DNA of 64,000 bases, from NCBI GenBank assembly GCA_902794475.1, contig CADBHR010000001.1, positions 1 to 64,000 on the forward strand, given 5' to 3'. Under the pieces are notes generated by a model. It ran no database searches. It was given only the letters and a program-made list of their open reading frames with translations, and had not been told where the DNA came from. This stretch comes from an uncultured Methanobrevibacter sp. GTDB lineage: Archaea > Methanobacteriota > Methanobacteria > Methanobacteriales > Methanobacteriaceae. Positions 18,692-27,135 of the stretch are shown here, piece after piece (positions within the stretch are counted from its first letter, which is position 1; each line of letters starts with the position of its first letter). The position numbers and the translations under genes are program-made.

Positions 18692-19978
18692 TTATCTCCC
18701 TCTCAACTTTCTTTTTAAGACTCTGATTGGAGAAGTAATCTTCCAACTTAATGAATTAGCATACATCTTTGTCAATTTCTTTTGTTGTTTTAAATCTTTT
18801 TTAAGATCTGAATTTTTATTCTTTAATTTTCTATTTTTCTTTTTTAATTTAAGATTTTTATCAACTAACTTTTCATATTTCATTCGCAAATCAAGATAAT
18901 CGGTTTCCAGATACCTGCGAGTGAAATCATCAATATTATCGGCAGTTTGGAGAATGAATGATTTTCTCATCAAATCCTTGGATATCTTTTTATTTTCAAG
19001 CAAATTTAGTTTTAAAACCTTTTCTCTTGTTTCATTGAGCAATTTTTCAGTTGGACATTCATACACATGATGAATCCATTGGGAAGCAAGGAATACATTA
19101 TAATCATCCAGATAATCCTCAAAGTAATGTCCATCCTCGCCGAATATGTCCATCACTATCTCATAAATGTTCCAGTCAATCGCATTATCCTTATACCTGA
19201 GATATAAGAATAATTCTTTTTTATATTCATAAGCCAGGTTGTCGAAACCTGCTTCATAAAATACGTCAAAAACCCCTTTGAATACCTTAAAGAAGTTTGT
19301 GATAAAATCATAATCGGAAAGTTTTTTATTGAATCCTCCGCCCACCTGATGGTTATATCCGTATAACCAGACCGGAATTCCATAAATCCTATCCACATTC
19401 ACAAGAGCCCTGGCTAAAAATAGCGTATCCACACCTCTTTTATATGGTGGAAAGCGAATATTATTTTCATTTAAAAATTCTCTTTTAAAGATATTTTTAT
19501 AAAAAGCAAAAGGAATCCCATATTGACTTGGAGAAAAGCTGGTTTCTTTATCACAGAATTTGTAAAGTTCACGCTTATAATGATGGGAATCTACAATCCT
19601 GTAATCATCTTCCACAAATTTAAGATTCCCTGCAACCATATCCGCATCGTTTTTAACTGCATATTTATACATCTTTTCCAATGCATCCTCATCGACATAA
19701 ATATCGTCAGCATCCAAAAAGGCAATGTATTCTCCGGTGGCCTCTTCAATACATTTATTAAGGGCAGGTCCTGCACCTTTATTTTCCTGTGAAAACACCT
19801 TGATAAAATCATATTTTGAAGCGAATTCCTTTAATATGTTATAGGAATTATCAACTGAACCGTCATTAACACAAACAATTTCAATATCCTTTAATGTTTG
19901 ATTGAAAATGCTTTCCATTGCATGTTCGATATAATCTTCCAAATTATAAACAGGCATTAAAACTGAAACTTTAACCAT
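18692..19978 (-). CDS. Family 2 glycosyltransferase, class C, with coiled coil and SWK tag
   Basis: A 428-residue GT2 enzyme with SVLMPVYNLEDY, VNDGSVDNS and FLDADD. It pairs with 16180 through YGIPFAFYKNIF and LYGYNHQVGGGFN, but unlike that gene it carries a C-terminal coiled coil (about 365-405) and NSLSWKITSPIRV. It is the first gene of the reverse-strand GT2 run and faces a LicD gene across a 332-base divergent spacer. GGAGAT lies before the ATG. Confidence 0.85.
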   Translation of the reverse strand: MVKVSVLMPVYNLEDYIEHAMESIFNQTLKDIEIVCVNDGSVDNSYNILKEFASKYDFIKVFSQENKGAGPALNKCIEEATGEYIAFLDADDIYVDEDALEKMYKYAVKNDADMVAGNLKFVEDDYRIVDSHHYKRELYKFCDKETSFSPSQYGIPFAFYKNIFKREFLNENNIRFPPYKRGVDTLFLARALVNVDRIYGIPVWLYGYNHQVGGGFNKKLSDYDFITNFFKVFKGVFDVFYEAGFDNLAYEYKKELFLYLRYKDNAIDWNIYEIVMDIFGEDGHYFEDYLDDYNVFLASQWIHHVYECPTEKLLNETREKVLKLNLLENKKISKDLMRKSFILQTADNIDDFTRRYLETDYLDLRMKYEKLVDKNLKLKKKNRKLKNKNSDLKKDLKQQKKLTKMYANSLSWKITSPIRVLKRKLRGR

Positions 19979-20310
19979 TAAATCTCCTCAAATCCTTATG
20001 CTATAAATTTATTATATTTATATTTTTTAATTCATATTATATAAAATTATGTTTATTTTATTAAAAAGATATTTTATTTTTCGTATTATTCAAAAAAACA
20101 AATACAGAATATAACAATTAATATTTTAAAGAAATTTAGTTAATAAATCCTGAAAAAAAATGAAAAAAAATTTTTATAGAACTTTTCTTTTTAAATGAAT
20201 ATTTTTTCAAAAGTTTTTTAAATATTAAATTTAAAATATAGTAATGATTAAAGATTTTAATTTAAACTAATAATTAAAATTACAAATAATATATAATACT
20301 GGTGAATATA
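19979..20310. promoter_or_regulatory. Divergent AT-rich promoter region between the GT2 run and a LicD gene
   Basis: This 332-base stretch has no coding potential and is mostly A and T, with long A/T runs (for example 20153-20172). TATA-like TTTTAAATATT (about 20215-20225) and TTTAAAATATAG (about 20230-20241) could serve the forward LicD gene. The reverse promoter is likely in 19990-20060. No clear operator or RNA element was found. Confidence 0.4.
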
Positions 20311-21342
20311 ATGGGTATTTTTAACAAATTAAAGCAATCAGTCCTAAATCAAAGTGATACCTATAGGCTTTATGAATGTGAATATAAAAAAAATAAAAAA
20401 CTTAAAAAAGACTTGAAAAAGACAAAAAAACGTGTAAAAAAATTAGAGAAAGAATTTAAAAAGTACAAGAAAGCCAATGATCTGATTATTCGTTCCTATA
20501 ATCAGCAGTTAAACACAATATTTTTATATACCGATTTTGAAGCTCAAAACTTTTTGAAATATAATCACTTGTTAAATATAGAATTGCTAAATTTTGCAGT
20601 AAACATATGTGAAAAATACGGTTTACAATATTGGCTAGAATATGGGGCTTTGCTGGGCGCTGTTCGTCATAAAGGATTCATTCCATGGGATGACGACATT
20701 GATATCGGTATGATGAGGAAAGACTATGATAAATTCTTAGAAGTATTGCCTCAAGAACTAAAAAACACAAAATTAGATGAAAGAATTAAAGTTACAATTA
20801 ATATTTCTCATGTAAAACCAATCCCATGTATTCAACTGTTATATCAAAGAAATGTTCCAGGATTACTTGCAGGTCTTGATATCTCTGCATATGATTTTAT
20901 AGATGATATTACTGACTGTAACAAAGAAACCTATTGCGAAATACAGAAAGTAGTTAGAACAAAAAACAAAAACGGCATACCAATATATGATGCAGTGAAA
21001 GACTATATTGAAAGATTCAATATCAGTTATGAAAAACAAGATTTTATAATTCCAGGTGTCGACGGATTTGTCGAAGCATTCAAGGCATATAAATTTTTTA
21101 TTGCTACATATGATCAGATATTTCCATTACAAGAAGTTAAATTTGAAGACCAAACTTATACTGCACCTAGAGATGTGAGATTTTATCTGGAAAAACAATA
21201 TGGAGATTATCTTGACATACCTCCAAAAATCCATACTCATCACTTCAGATTTAAAGTTTTAAGAGAAATGGATGATGGACTCGATATTTATAAAGAACAA
21301 GTTGAAATAGTTAGAAAAGCTAATGAAACATACAAGAAATGA
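20311..21342 (+). CDS. LicD family phosphotransferase with N-terminal tag and coiled coil
   Basis: A LicD protein of 343 residues from ATG 20311. The GTG at 20302 belongs to the ribosome-binding site GGTGAA (20301-20306), five bases or so ahead of this ATG. The N-terminus carries VLNQSDTYRLYECEYKKNK, a variant of the SRSNSY tag, then a Lys-rich coiled coil (about 27-56). The core has YWLEYGALLGAVRHKG and WDDDIDIG (126-133). It is most like the LicD at 27136. It ends convergently with the LicD at 21443, with a hairpin between them. Confidence 0.85.
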   Translation: MGIFNKLKQSVLNQSDTYRLYECEYKKNKKLKKDLKKTKKRVKKLEKEFKKYKKANDLIIRSYNQQLNTIFLYTDFEAQNFLKYNHLLNIELLNFAVNICEKYGLQYWLEYGALLGAVRHKGFIPWDDDIDIGMMRKDYDKFLEVLPQELKNTKLDERIKVTINISHVKPIPCIQLLYQRNVPGLLAGLDISAYDFIDDITDCNKETYCEIQKVVRTKNKNGIPIYDAVKDYIERFNISYEKQDFIIPGVDGFVEAFKAYKFFIATYDQIFPLQEVKFEDQTYTAPRDVRFYLEKQYGDYLDIPPKIHTHHFRFKVLREMDDGLDIYKEQVEIVRKANETYKK

Positions 21343-21361
21343 ATTCATTACTTGATTATTT

Positions 21362-21408
21362 AAAAAAAATGATTTGTAGATGCCATGCATCTACTTTCAG
21401 ACTTTTTT
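21362..21408. terminator. Bidirectional terminator between convergent LicD genes
   Basis: A perfect 8-bp hairpin GTAGATGC-CAT-GCATCTAC (21376-21394) is flanked by an A-run (21362-21369, oligo-T for the reverse gene) and a T-run (about 21403-21408, for the forward gene). The symmetric layout between convergent genes supports a two-way terminator. Confidence 0.6.
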
Positions 21409-21442
21409 CTACAATTTGAATTTTTTAAAAGTGAATTAAATA

Positions 21443-22405
21443 TTAATCAAAATGGGCATTGATTTCTCTCAGCCGATTATAACAATTCGTAAACACTTCT
21501 TCATTATTTTTATTATGTCTGAAATGACCTATTCTATTATGTTTCCTTAAATTTTTAGGAATTTTCATATAATTGGGATATAATTTATCTAAATAATAAT
21601 CAACTTCATTTGGACAAGGATAACTGTTGCCTGCAAATTCTATCTCATTTAATGGGAAAATTTTTTCCCTTTCATAAACAACTAATTTATACATACTTCC
21701 AGGGGTACACGGATTTTCCCATCCTGGAATGATATAATCAGTAGGTTCCCATGAAAGATCCATATCCTCATAAAATGTATCCAATGCATAATTTGCAATG
21801 AAATTTCTTTTTTGGAGATCCATGCATTTATCTTTTGCAGCCCTATACTTTTCCTCTAAAGTATTCTCATCATATTCCCTGATATAGTCATAAGGGAAAA
21901 TATCAACATTGCCCAATATGTATTTGAAATTGGCTATCTCCACTTCGCCTCTGGCTAAAACCTGAATAAACTTACGAATTCCGGATTTGAATGGTCTTTT
22001 TTTAACTTCTATCAAATCATCCAAACCATTATCCTTTACTTCATGGGAAATAACATTTTCAAAGCGGTCATAGTCTTCTCTCATCATCCCGATGTCCATG
22101 TCCTCATCCCATGGGATAAACTTTCCATGACGAAATGCCCCTAAAAGATTACCGAAATCCAGCCACCATTCAATGTCATGCTTTTCACAAACATTCTTAA
22201 CAAAATTCAGTACTTCAATGGACATTAATTGAAGATGGCCCAATAGAAATTTCGGCTGATTCAATTCATAATCCAAATAATATGTATTTAACAGATAAAC
22301 TGAAGAATCGATGAAATCCACAGTCTCCTTTTTATAAGCATTAAATTCAGCTTCCAACTCTTCCAATTCTTTTTGTAAATCGTTATTATGAGTATCCTTT
22401 TTCAT
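21443..22405 (-). CDS. LicD family phosphotransferase (untagged)
   Basis: About 320 residues from ATG 22405 (MKKDTHNN); a GTG at 22414 would add three residues and has no better ribosome-binding site. The LicD core shows WWLDFGNLLGAFRHG and WDEDMDIG (99-106), with GNVDIFPYDYIREYD shared with the LicD at 230-1198. It lies 12 bases after the tagged LicD at 22418, the same order as the pair at 230/1209, so the two-gene unit appears duplicated. Confidence 0.85.
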   Translation of the reverse strand: MKKDTHNNDLQKELEELEAEFNAYKKETVDFIDSSVYLLNTYYLDYELNQPKFLLGHLQLMSIEVLNFVKNVCEKHDIEWWLDFGNLLGAFRHGKFIPWDEDMDIGMMREDYDRFENVISHEVKDNGLDDLIEVKKRPFKSGIRKFIQVLARGEVEIANFKYILGNVDIFPYDYIREYDENTLEEKYRAAKDKCMDLQKRNFIANYALDTFYEDMDLSWEPTDYIIPGWENPCTPGSMYKLVVYEREKIFPLNEIEFAGNSYPCPNEVDYYLDKLYPNYMKIPKNLRKHNRIGHFRHNKNNEEVFTNCYNRLREINAHFD

Positions 22406-22417
22406 AATTAACACACA

Positions 22418-23446
22418 TTAATCATTATTTACTTCTTTTAATCTGTCAATACATTCACCAAATAACCTAGGGCTATCAAAATTATATCTAAATTTATCAA
22501 CATTTACAGGAATGGAAATAATTTTTGGAAGGTTATAATAATCATTATAAAGTTTTTTTAGATAATGCTTATCGGTATTAGGTGCATAAAACTCATTATC
22601 ACCAAACCTGACTTTTTTCAATGGGAATACCTTTGATGTTGTAAAAATAAAGAAATCATCATCATATTTACTTCTATCTATACCAGGAATAATAAAATCA
22701 TCCTGTTCATAAGACAAGTTTAAAGATTCATAATAAACATCCAAGCTAGATTTTAAGTCAGAATTATCCAAATCCTTGAAAAAATTGTTTTTGCATTTTT
22801 TATATTCCTTTTTTAAAACCTTTTTAGTATACTCGCCTATATAATCATAGACAAAAACGTTTAAAACAGACAAACTTGATTCAACACAATCAGGGTGATT
22901 AATAGATATCTTCAATGACCCTTTAATATGTTCGCTGTTCTGTTCTTTATTTATATAATCAACACAAACAATATCAGTCAATCCTTTATCTGATATTTCA
23001 TCATTGAATTTATCAACAAACTTGAAATAATCAGACCTCATCATTGCTATATCAATTTCATCATCCCATGGAATGAAATTTTCATGACGGACAGCACCTA
23101 AAAGAGTACCAAAGTCCAACCACCATGTAATCTCATTTTTACTGCATACTTCTGATACGAACAACAGCAATTCGGATGATAAATCCTGAATATTCTTTAA
23201 AACATTAATCGGTTCATTCAATTGATAATCAAAAAAAGCGGTACCGAGCAGATATGATATGGATTCCATCTGATTATCTGTAACACGTTTAAAAGTGTTC
23301 AATTCCTTTTTCATCTCAGTTAAACGTGCCTCGATTTCAGGATTTTCATTTTTCGGCAAACTATTTTTTTCATATTGCTCTTTGTAGAATTTATAGCTAT
23401 TGCTTCTACTCAATATCATATTTTCAAGCTTTTCTTTAAAACTCAT
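22418..23446 (-). CDS. LicD family phosphotransferase with N-terminal SRSNSY tag
   Basis: About 342 residues from ATG 23446 (MSFKEKLENM), preceded by AGGTAAC; ATG 23461 would add five residues. The tag ILSRSNSYKFYKEQYEK (11-27) nearly matches that of the LicD at 1209, but the following helix is shorter. The LicD core has WWLDFGTLLGAVRHEN and WDDEIDIA (127-134), where the third acidic position is Glu rather than Asp and the usual Gly is Ala. It heads the second LicD pair. Confidence 0.85.
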   Translation of the reverse strand: MSFKEKLENMILSRSNSYKFYKEQYEKNSLPKNENPEIEARLTEMKKELNTFKRVTDNQMESISYLLGTAFFDYQLNEPINVLKNIQDLSSELLLFVSEVCSKNEITWWLDFGTLLGAVRHENFIPWDDEIDIAMMRSDYFKFVDKFNDEISDKGLTDIVCVDYINKEQNSEHIKGSLKISINHPDCVESSLSVLNVFVYDYIGEYTKKVLKKEYKKCKNNFFKDLDNSDLKSSLDVYYESLNLSYEQDDFIIPGIDRSKYDDDFFIFTTSKVFPLKKVRFGDNEFYAPNTDKHYLKKLYNDYYNLPKIISIPVNVDKFRYNFDSPRLFGECIDRLKEVNND

Positions 23447-23500
23447 AATGTTACCTGACATGTTTGATTTTCAAAAAAAGGAATATAACTAAAGATTAGC

Positions 23501-24139
23501 TTACAATTTCTTTGCTACAATTCTAATAACATATGGATTATCATCCTTATGGACAGCAAGGTTATTATCCTCAATTTTATACTCAATTGAAAAATTCCTG
23601 TCCTCTAGTTTTTTGGTGATCTTATCCAAATCCATATATCTTCTGTAATGTGTTGTGAAATTTTCTGTTTCAGATAACGCTTCGCCTTGCTTAAACATTG
23701 GATCATTGAGACTTCTTGCTTCAAGTAAAAACAATCCACCATTTTTTAAGTTATCTTTTATCCAATCAAGAGCATTATCTTCTTTTCTTTCATTTATAGA
23801 ATGGAAAGTGAATCTGGAATATACATAATCAAAATCATTTTCTTTAATTTGATCATGTTCTGTATTTTTTAAGTCTGTAAAATCATCACAGAAAAAATGT
23901 ATATTGTCTGACTTATAGTGTTCATTTAAAAAATCAATTTCGCTTTGAACCTGGTCTACAGCCATTACATTAATATTATTTTTTGAGAAAAATATACTAT
24001 CTCTTGCATTTCCACAGCCTAATTCAATTAAATCTTTATTTTCATCTAAATACGGTAAAATAAACTCTGCAAAAGTAGATGCATCAGTTGGTTTAGAATT
24101 ATCCGCATAATAATTAGTCCAATATTCTTTATCGTTCAT
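23501..24139 (-). CDS. Class I SAM-dependent methyltransferase
   Basis: A 212-residue single-domain methyltransferase. Motif I is LIELGCGNARDSIFF (about 37-51), motif II is the acidic VMAVDQ, and YSRFTFHSI lies at the motif IV position. The layout is like TehB and related small-molecule or sugar methyltransferases. A TATA box (TTTAAATA on the reverse strand, 24170-24163) lies 24-31 bases before the ATG with no ribosome-binding site, so the transcript is probably leaderless. In this context it may O-methylate a sugar; that is inferred. Confidence 0.75.
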   Translation of the reverse strand: MNDKEYWTNYYADNSKPTDASTFAEFILPYLDENKDLIELGCGNARDSIFFSKNNINVMAVDQVQSEIDFLNEHYKSDNIHFFCDDFTDLKNTEHDQIKENDFDYVYSRFTFHSINERKEDNALDWIKDNLKNGGLFLLEARSLNDPMFKQGEALSETENFTTHYRRYMDLDKITKKLEDRNFSIEYKIEDNNLAVHKDDNPYVIRIVAKKL

Positions 24140-24162
24140 AATATAGATATTGGTATTGATAG

Positions 24163-24170
24163 TATTTAAA
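24163..24170 (-). promoter_or_regulatory. TATA box for a leaderless methyltransferase transcript
   Basis: TTTAAATA on the reverse strand spans -31 to -24 from the ATG at 24139, the usual archaeal TATA-to-start distance, with no Shine-Dalgarno sequence between. Confidence 0.5.
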
Positions 24171-24214
24171 CTTACTATTAAATATCAATTTTATAACAAA
24201 TTTTTTGGAATTTT

Positions 24215-24235
24215 AAAAAAATATTTTTAAAAAAA
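24215..24235 (-). terminator. Oligo-T tracts after ugd
   Basis: Two A-runs on the forward strand (about 24215-24221 and 24229-24235) give reverse-strand T-runs immediately after the Ugd stop at 24236, fitting an archaeal oligo-T terminator. Confidence 0.5.
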
Positions 24236-25558
24236 TTAACAACCAATTTGGAATAATTCAAATCCTTTCCGGGTAATCTTTTTATCGTAAATATTTCTTC
24301 CATCAAATATTACTTTTTCATTTAACATTTCAGATAACAATTCAAGATTAGGATTTCTAAACTCTTTCCATTCGGTTATCAGTATTAATCCGTCACAACC
24401 GTCAACAGCATCATAACGATTATCAACAAATTCAATAGAATCCCAATAATCCTCACCGATTTCTCTTCTAAATTCTTTAGTTGCCTCTGGGTCATATGCC
24501 TTTACTTTTGCTCCTTTGTCGATAAGTGACCTGATTACTACAAGTGATGTAGCTTCCCTTACATCATCTGTCCCAGGTTTGAAGGAAAGTCCCCAAATTC
24601 CAAAAGTTCGACCGTTTAAATCATCACCAAACCTATCGACTACCTTATTTACAAGCACCATCTTTTGTTTTTGATTAACCTTTTCGACATTGGACAATAT
24701 CATCGGTTCATATCCGTTGCATTGGGCGGTGTTTATCAATGCCTGAACATCCTTTGGAAAACAACTTCCACCATAACCGCAACCGGCATAAATAAAATCG
24801 TATCCGATACGCCTGTCAGATCCGATTCCCAATCGCACCTGCTTGACATTTGCACCAGTGACTTCGCAAATATTGGCAATCTCATTCATGAATGAAATTT
24901 TAGTAGCAAGCATTGCATTGGCAACATATTTGGTCATTTCAGATGATTTGACATCCATTAAAATAAATCTATCATGATTTAGGACAAATGATGAATACAA
25001 TTCTTTTAAAGTTTCAAAAACCTCATCATTTTCAGCACCAATTACCACACGGTCAGGATGCATGCAGTCTTCAATTGCCCTTCCTTCCTTTAAGAATTCA
25101 GGATTTGAAGCTATTTCGATTTTTACTGGAGAATCATTCTCATCCAATATATTTTCAATGTGCTCTTTAACTTTAAAACAAGTGCCTATTGGAACAGTTG
25201 ATTTTATAACCACCAGTGAGTCATGAGATATGTTTTGGGCAATGTCTGTTGCAGCTGAAAAGATATAATCCAGATTTGCGCTTCCATCCTCCGCCATAGG
25301 GGTTCCCACAGCAATGAAAATTATATCTGTTTCATCCAATGCATCTTTAATCTGTGTAGTGAAAATTAAATCACCTTTTTTCTGGCCATTTTTTACCATT
25401 GTTCCCAAATGAGGTTCAAAAATAGGCAAAATACCATTTTTTAATCCGTTGATTTTTTCCTCATCGATATCTACACAATAAACTTTATTTCCCATCTTTG
25501 AAAAACATGCACCGGTTACAAGTCCAACATAACCAGTTCCAATAACCGTAATATTCAT
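24236..25558 (-). CDS. ugd: UDP-glucose 6-dehydrogenase
   Basis: A 440-residue NAD-dependent enzyme of the UDP-glucose/GDP-mannose dehydrogenase family, which oxidises UDP-glucose to UDP-glucuronate in two steps. The N-terminus MNITVIGTGYVGLVTG is the NAD-binding fold, GYGGSCFPKDV holds the catalytic Cys (about 258), and SFKPGTDDVREA marks the C-terminal domain. Length is normal for the family. It supplies a uronic acid donor to the glycosyltransferases around it. It is divergent from the TagB-like gene at 25608, sharing a 49-base promoter spacer. UDP-N-acetyl-sugar dehydrogenase activity cannot be fully excluded. Confidence 0.9.
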   Translation of the reverse strand: MNITVIGTGYVGLVTGACFSKMGNKVYCVDIDEEKINGLKNGILPIFEPHLGTMVKNGQKKGDLIFTTQIKDALDETDIIFIAVGTPMAEDGSANLDYIFSAATDIAQNISHDSLVVIKSTVPIGTCFKVKEHIENILDENDSPVKIEIASNPEFLKEGRAIEDCMHPDRVVIGAENDEVFETLKELYSSFVLNHDRFILMDVKSSEMTKYVANAMLATKISFMNEIANICEVTGANVKQVRLGIGSDRRIGYDFIYAGCGYGGSCFPKDVQALINTAQCNGYEPMILSNVEKVNQKQKMVLVNKVVDRFGDDLNGRTFGIWGLSFKPGTDDVREATSLVVIRSLIDKGAKVKAYDPEATKEFRREIGEDYWDSIEFVDNRYDAVDGCDGLILITEWKEFRNPNLELLSEMLNEKVIFDGRNIYDKKITRKGFELFQIGC

Positions 25559-25607
25559 AAGTTAATTTTTATTTAATCAAATATATATAATATATTAGGT
25601 GTAACCA
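25559..25607. promoter_or_regulatory. Compact divergent promoter of ugd and a TagB-like gene
   Basis: The 49-base spacer contains AAATATATATAATATATTA (about 25579-25597). On the reverse strand this TATA-like run is about 21-30 bases before the ugd ATG, with no ribosome-binding site, so ugd may be leaderless. On the forward strand GGTGTAACC lies just before ATG 25608. One TATA tract may serve both directions. Confidence 0.5.
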
Positions 25608-26891
25608 ATGGGAAAATATAAAGATTTGCAGAAATATATTTCCGAATATTTTAAGGATGAATCCAAAAAAGATTTGGAACGAGGATTATTTTACTCCAAT
25701 CCAGAATTATTCTATGAAATAGCCAAATATAGAAAATATGGCATGCCAAAGAAGTATAGGCAAGCTATCAAAAAATATGACGTGAATAAAGAGTTATTTT
25801 TCTTTGAAAGTAACTTGGCAAGGCAATACACCGGCAATCCTCGCTACATTTATGAAAAGATGATTGAAAAATATCCTGATTTTACCTATGTCTGGGCATA
25901 CAATGGTGATGCAAGCAAAATTCCGGGAAATCCAATAATTGTTGAGAGAAAATCAGACGAATATTACAAATATTTAGCCCAATCAGCTTTTCTAATCAAT
26001 AACACAATATTTCCCAACTGGTTTCACAGAAAAGAATCATTTTTCCTGCAAACATGGCATGGTACACCGTATAAGAAAATGCATTGGGATATTGAGCTTA
26101 AAAGCATGCACGCCAAAACCAAAGCTAATTTCTATGTAAAATCCCAAGGATGGAACGCCCTATTGAGTCCAAACCATTTTTCAAGCGAGAAATTTCAATC
26201 AGGATTCAAGTATTATGGGGAAATTCTAGAGTTCGGATATCCTGCAAATGATATCTTCTACAACAAAAAGGAATACTCCGAAATGAGGGAAAAAATCAGA
26301 AAGCAACTGAACATATCTCCCGACAGCATTGTGTATTTATACGCTCCAACTTGGAGAGATGGAGGATATATGGGAAATTCAATGTTCATATTCAATTTGC
26401 TATTTGATCCTAGGGAATTCTTAAATCATGCTCCTGAAAATTCAGTATTATTGATTAGAAGCCACCATATGAGCGATTCTCAAAAGGTGTTAAGTGAATT
26501 CGAAGACAGCATCATTGATGTGAGCAGCTGGGATGATGCAGTTGAGCTGATGTGTGCTGCAGATGTGTTAATCACAGATTATTCATCAATTGTTTTTGAT
26601 TGGTATTGCAGTAAAAAACCTGTGATTTATTTTGTTCCTGATTTAGATAAATATGTTAATGAATTGAGAGGAGCATACTTTGATTTAGAAGAAATAAATT
26701 GCGGAGCAATATGCAAAAGTGAAGAAGAGTTATATAATAATCTGGACGTTCTTGACGCTCCATTTTACAAGGATTTTTATGATAAATTCTGTTCACTTCA
26801 CAATGGAAATTCTACACAAAAGACAATAGATTACATGCTAAATAAAGACCATGAATCATTAAAAAGTAAGATTAAAAGAAGATTCAAATGA
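25608..26891 (+). CDS. CDP-glycerol glycerophosphotransferase family protein (TagB/TagF-like)
   Basis: A 427-residue enzyme of the family that transfers glycerol-phosphate from CDP-glycerol to a growing chain in bacterial teichoic-acid synthesis. Family motifs are LQTWHGTPYKKMHWD (about 145-159), LSPNHFSSEKF, LYAPTWRDGG and ITDYSSIVFDWY (about 326-337). A close paralog is at 42701. It uses GGTG seven or so bases upstream. The acceptor is not known; a glycan of the surrounding locus is inferred. The presence of such proteins in an archaeon points to a phosphodiester-linked wall polymer. Confidence 0.88.
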   Translation: MGKYKDLQKYISEYFKDESKKDLERGLFYSNPELFYEIAKYRKYGMPKKYRQAIKKYDVNKELFFFESNLARQYTGNPRYIYEKMIEKYPDFTYVWAYNGDASKIPGNPIIVERKSDEYYKYLAQSAFLINNTIFPNWFHRKESFFLQTWHGTPYKKMHWDIELKSMHAKTKANFYVKSQGWNALLSPNHFSSEKFQSGFKYYGEILEFGYPANDIFYNKKEYSEMREKIRKQLNISPDSIVYLYAPTWRDGGYMGNSMFIFNLLFDPREFLNHAPENSVLLIRSHHMSDSQKVLSEFEDSIIDVSSWDDAVELMCAADVLITDYSSIVFDWYCSKKPVIYFVPDLDKYVNELRGAYFDLEEINCGAICKSEEELYNNLDVLDAPFYKDFYDKFCSLHNGNSTQKTIDYMLNKDHESLKSKIKRRFK

Positions 26892-27135
26892 TTATTTAAT
26901 ATTGAAATTTATACAATCAGAATTAAATTTTAGATAATGTGAATCTTCATTCAATTTCTTGTTTTTCTTTTTTAATTACTTATTTTTGATTAATTCTTGC
27001 AATTTAATGCTATATATGACCATTACAAATTTAAAAAAAATCAAAAAAGTTTTAAATCTATGAAAAACTTTTTTAATAATAATAACAAATATAGGTATAG
27101 TTTTTTGTTAGATAACTTAAAGTGGGTTTTAAATA

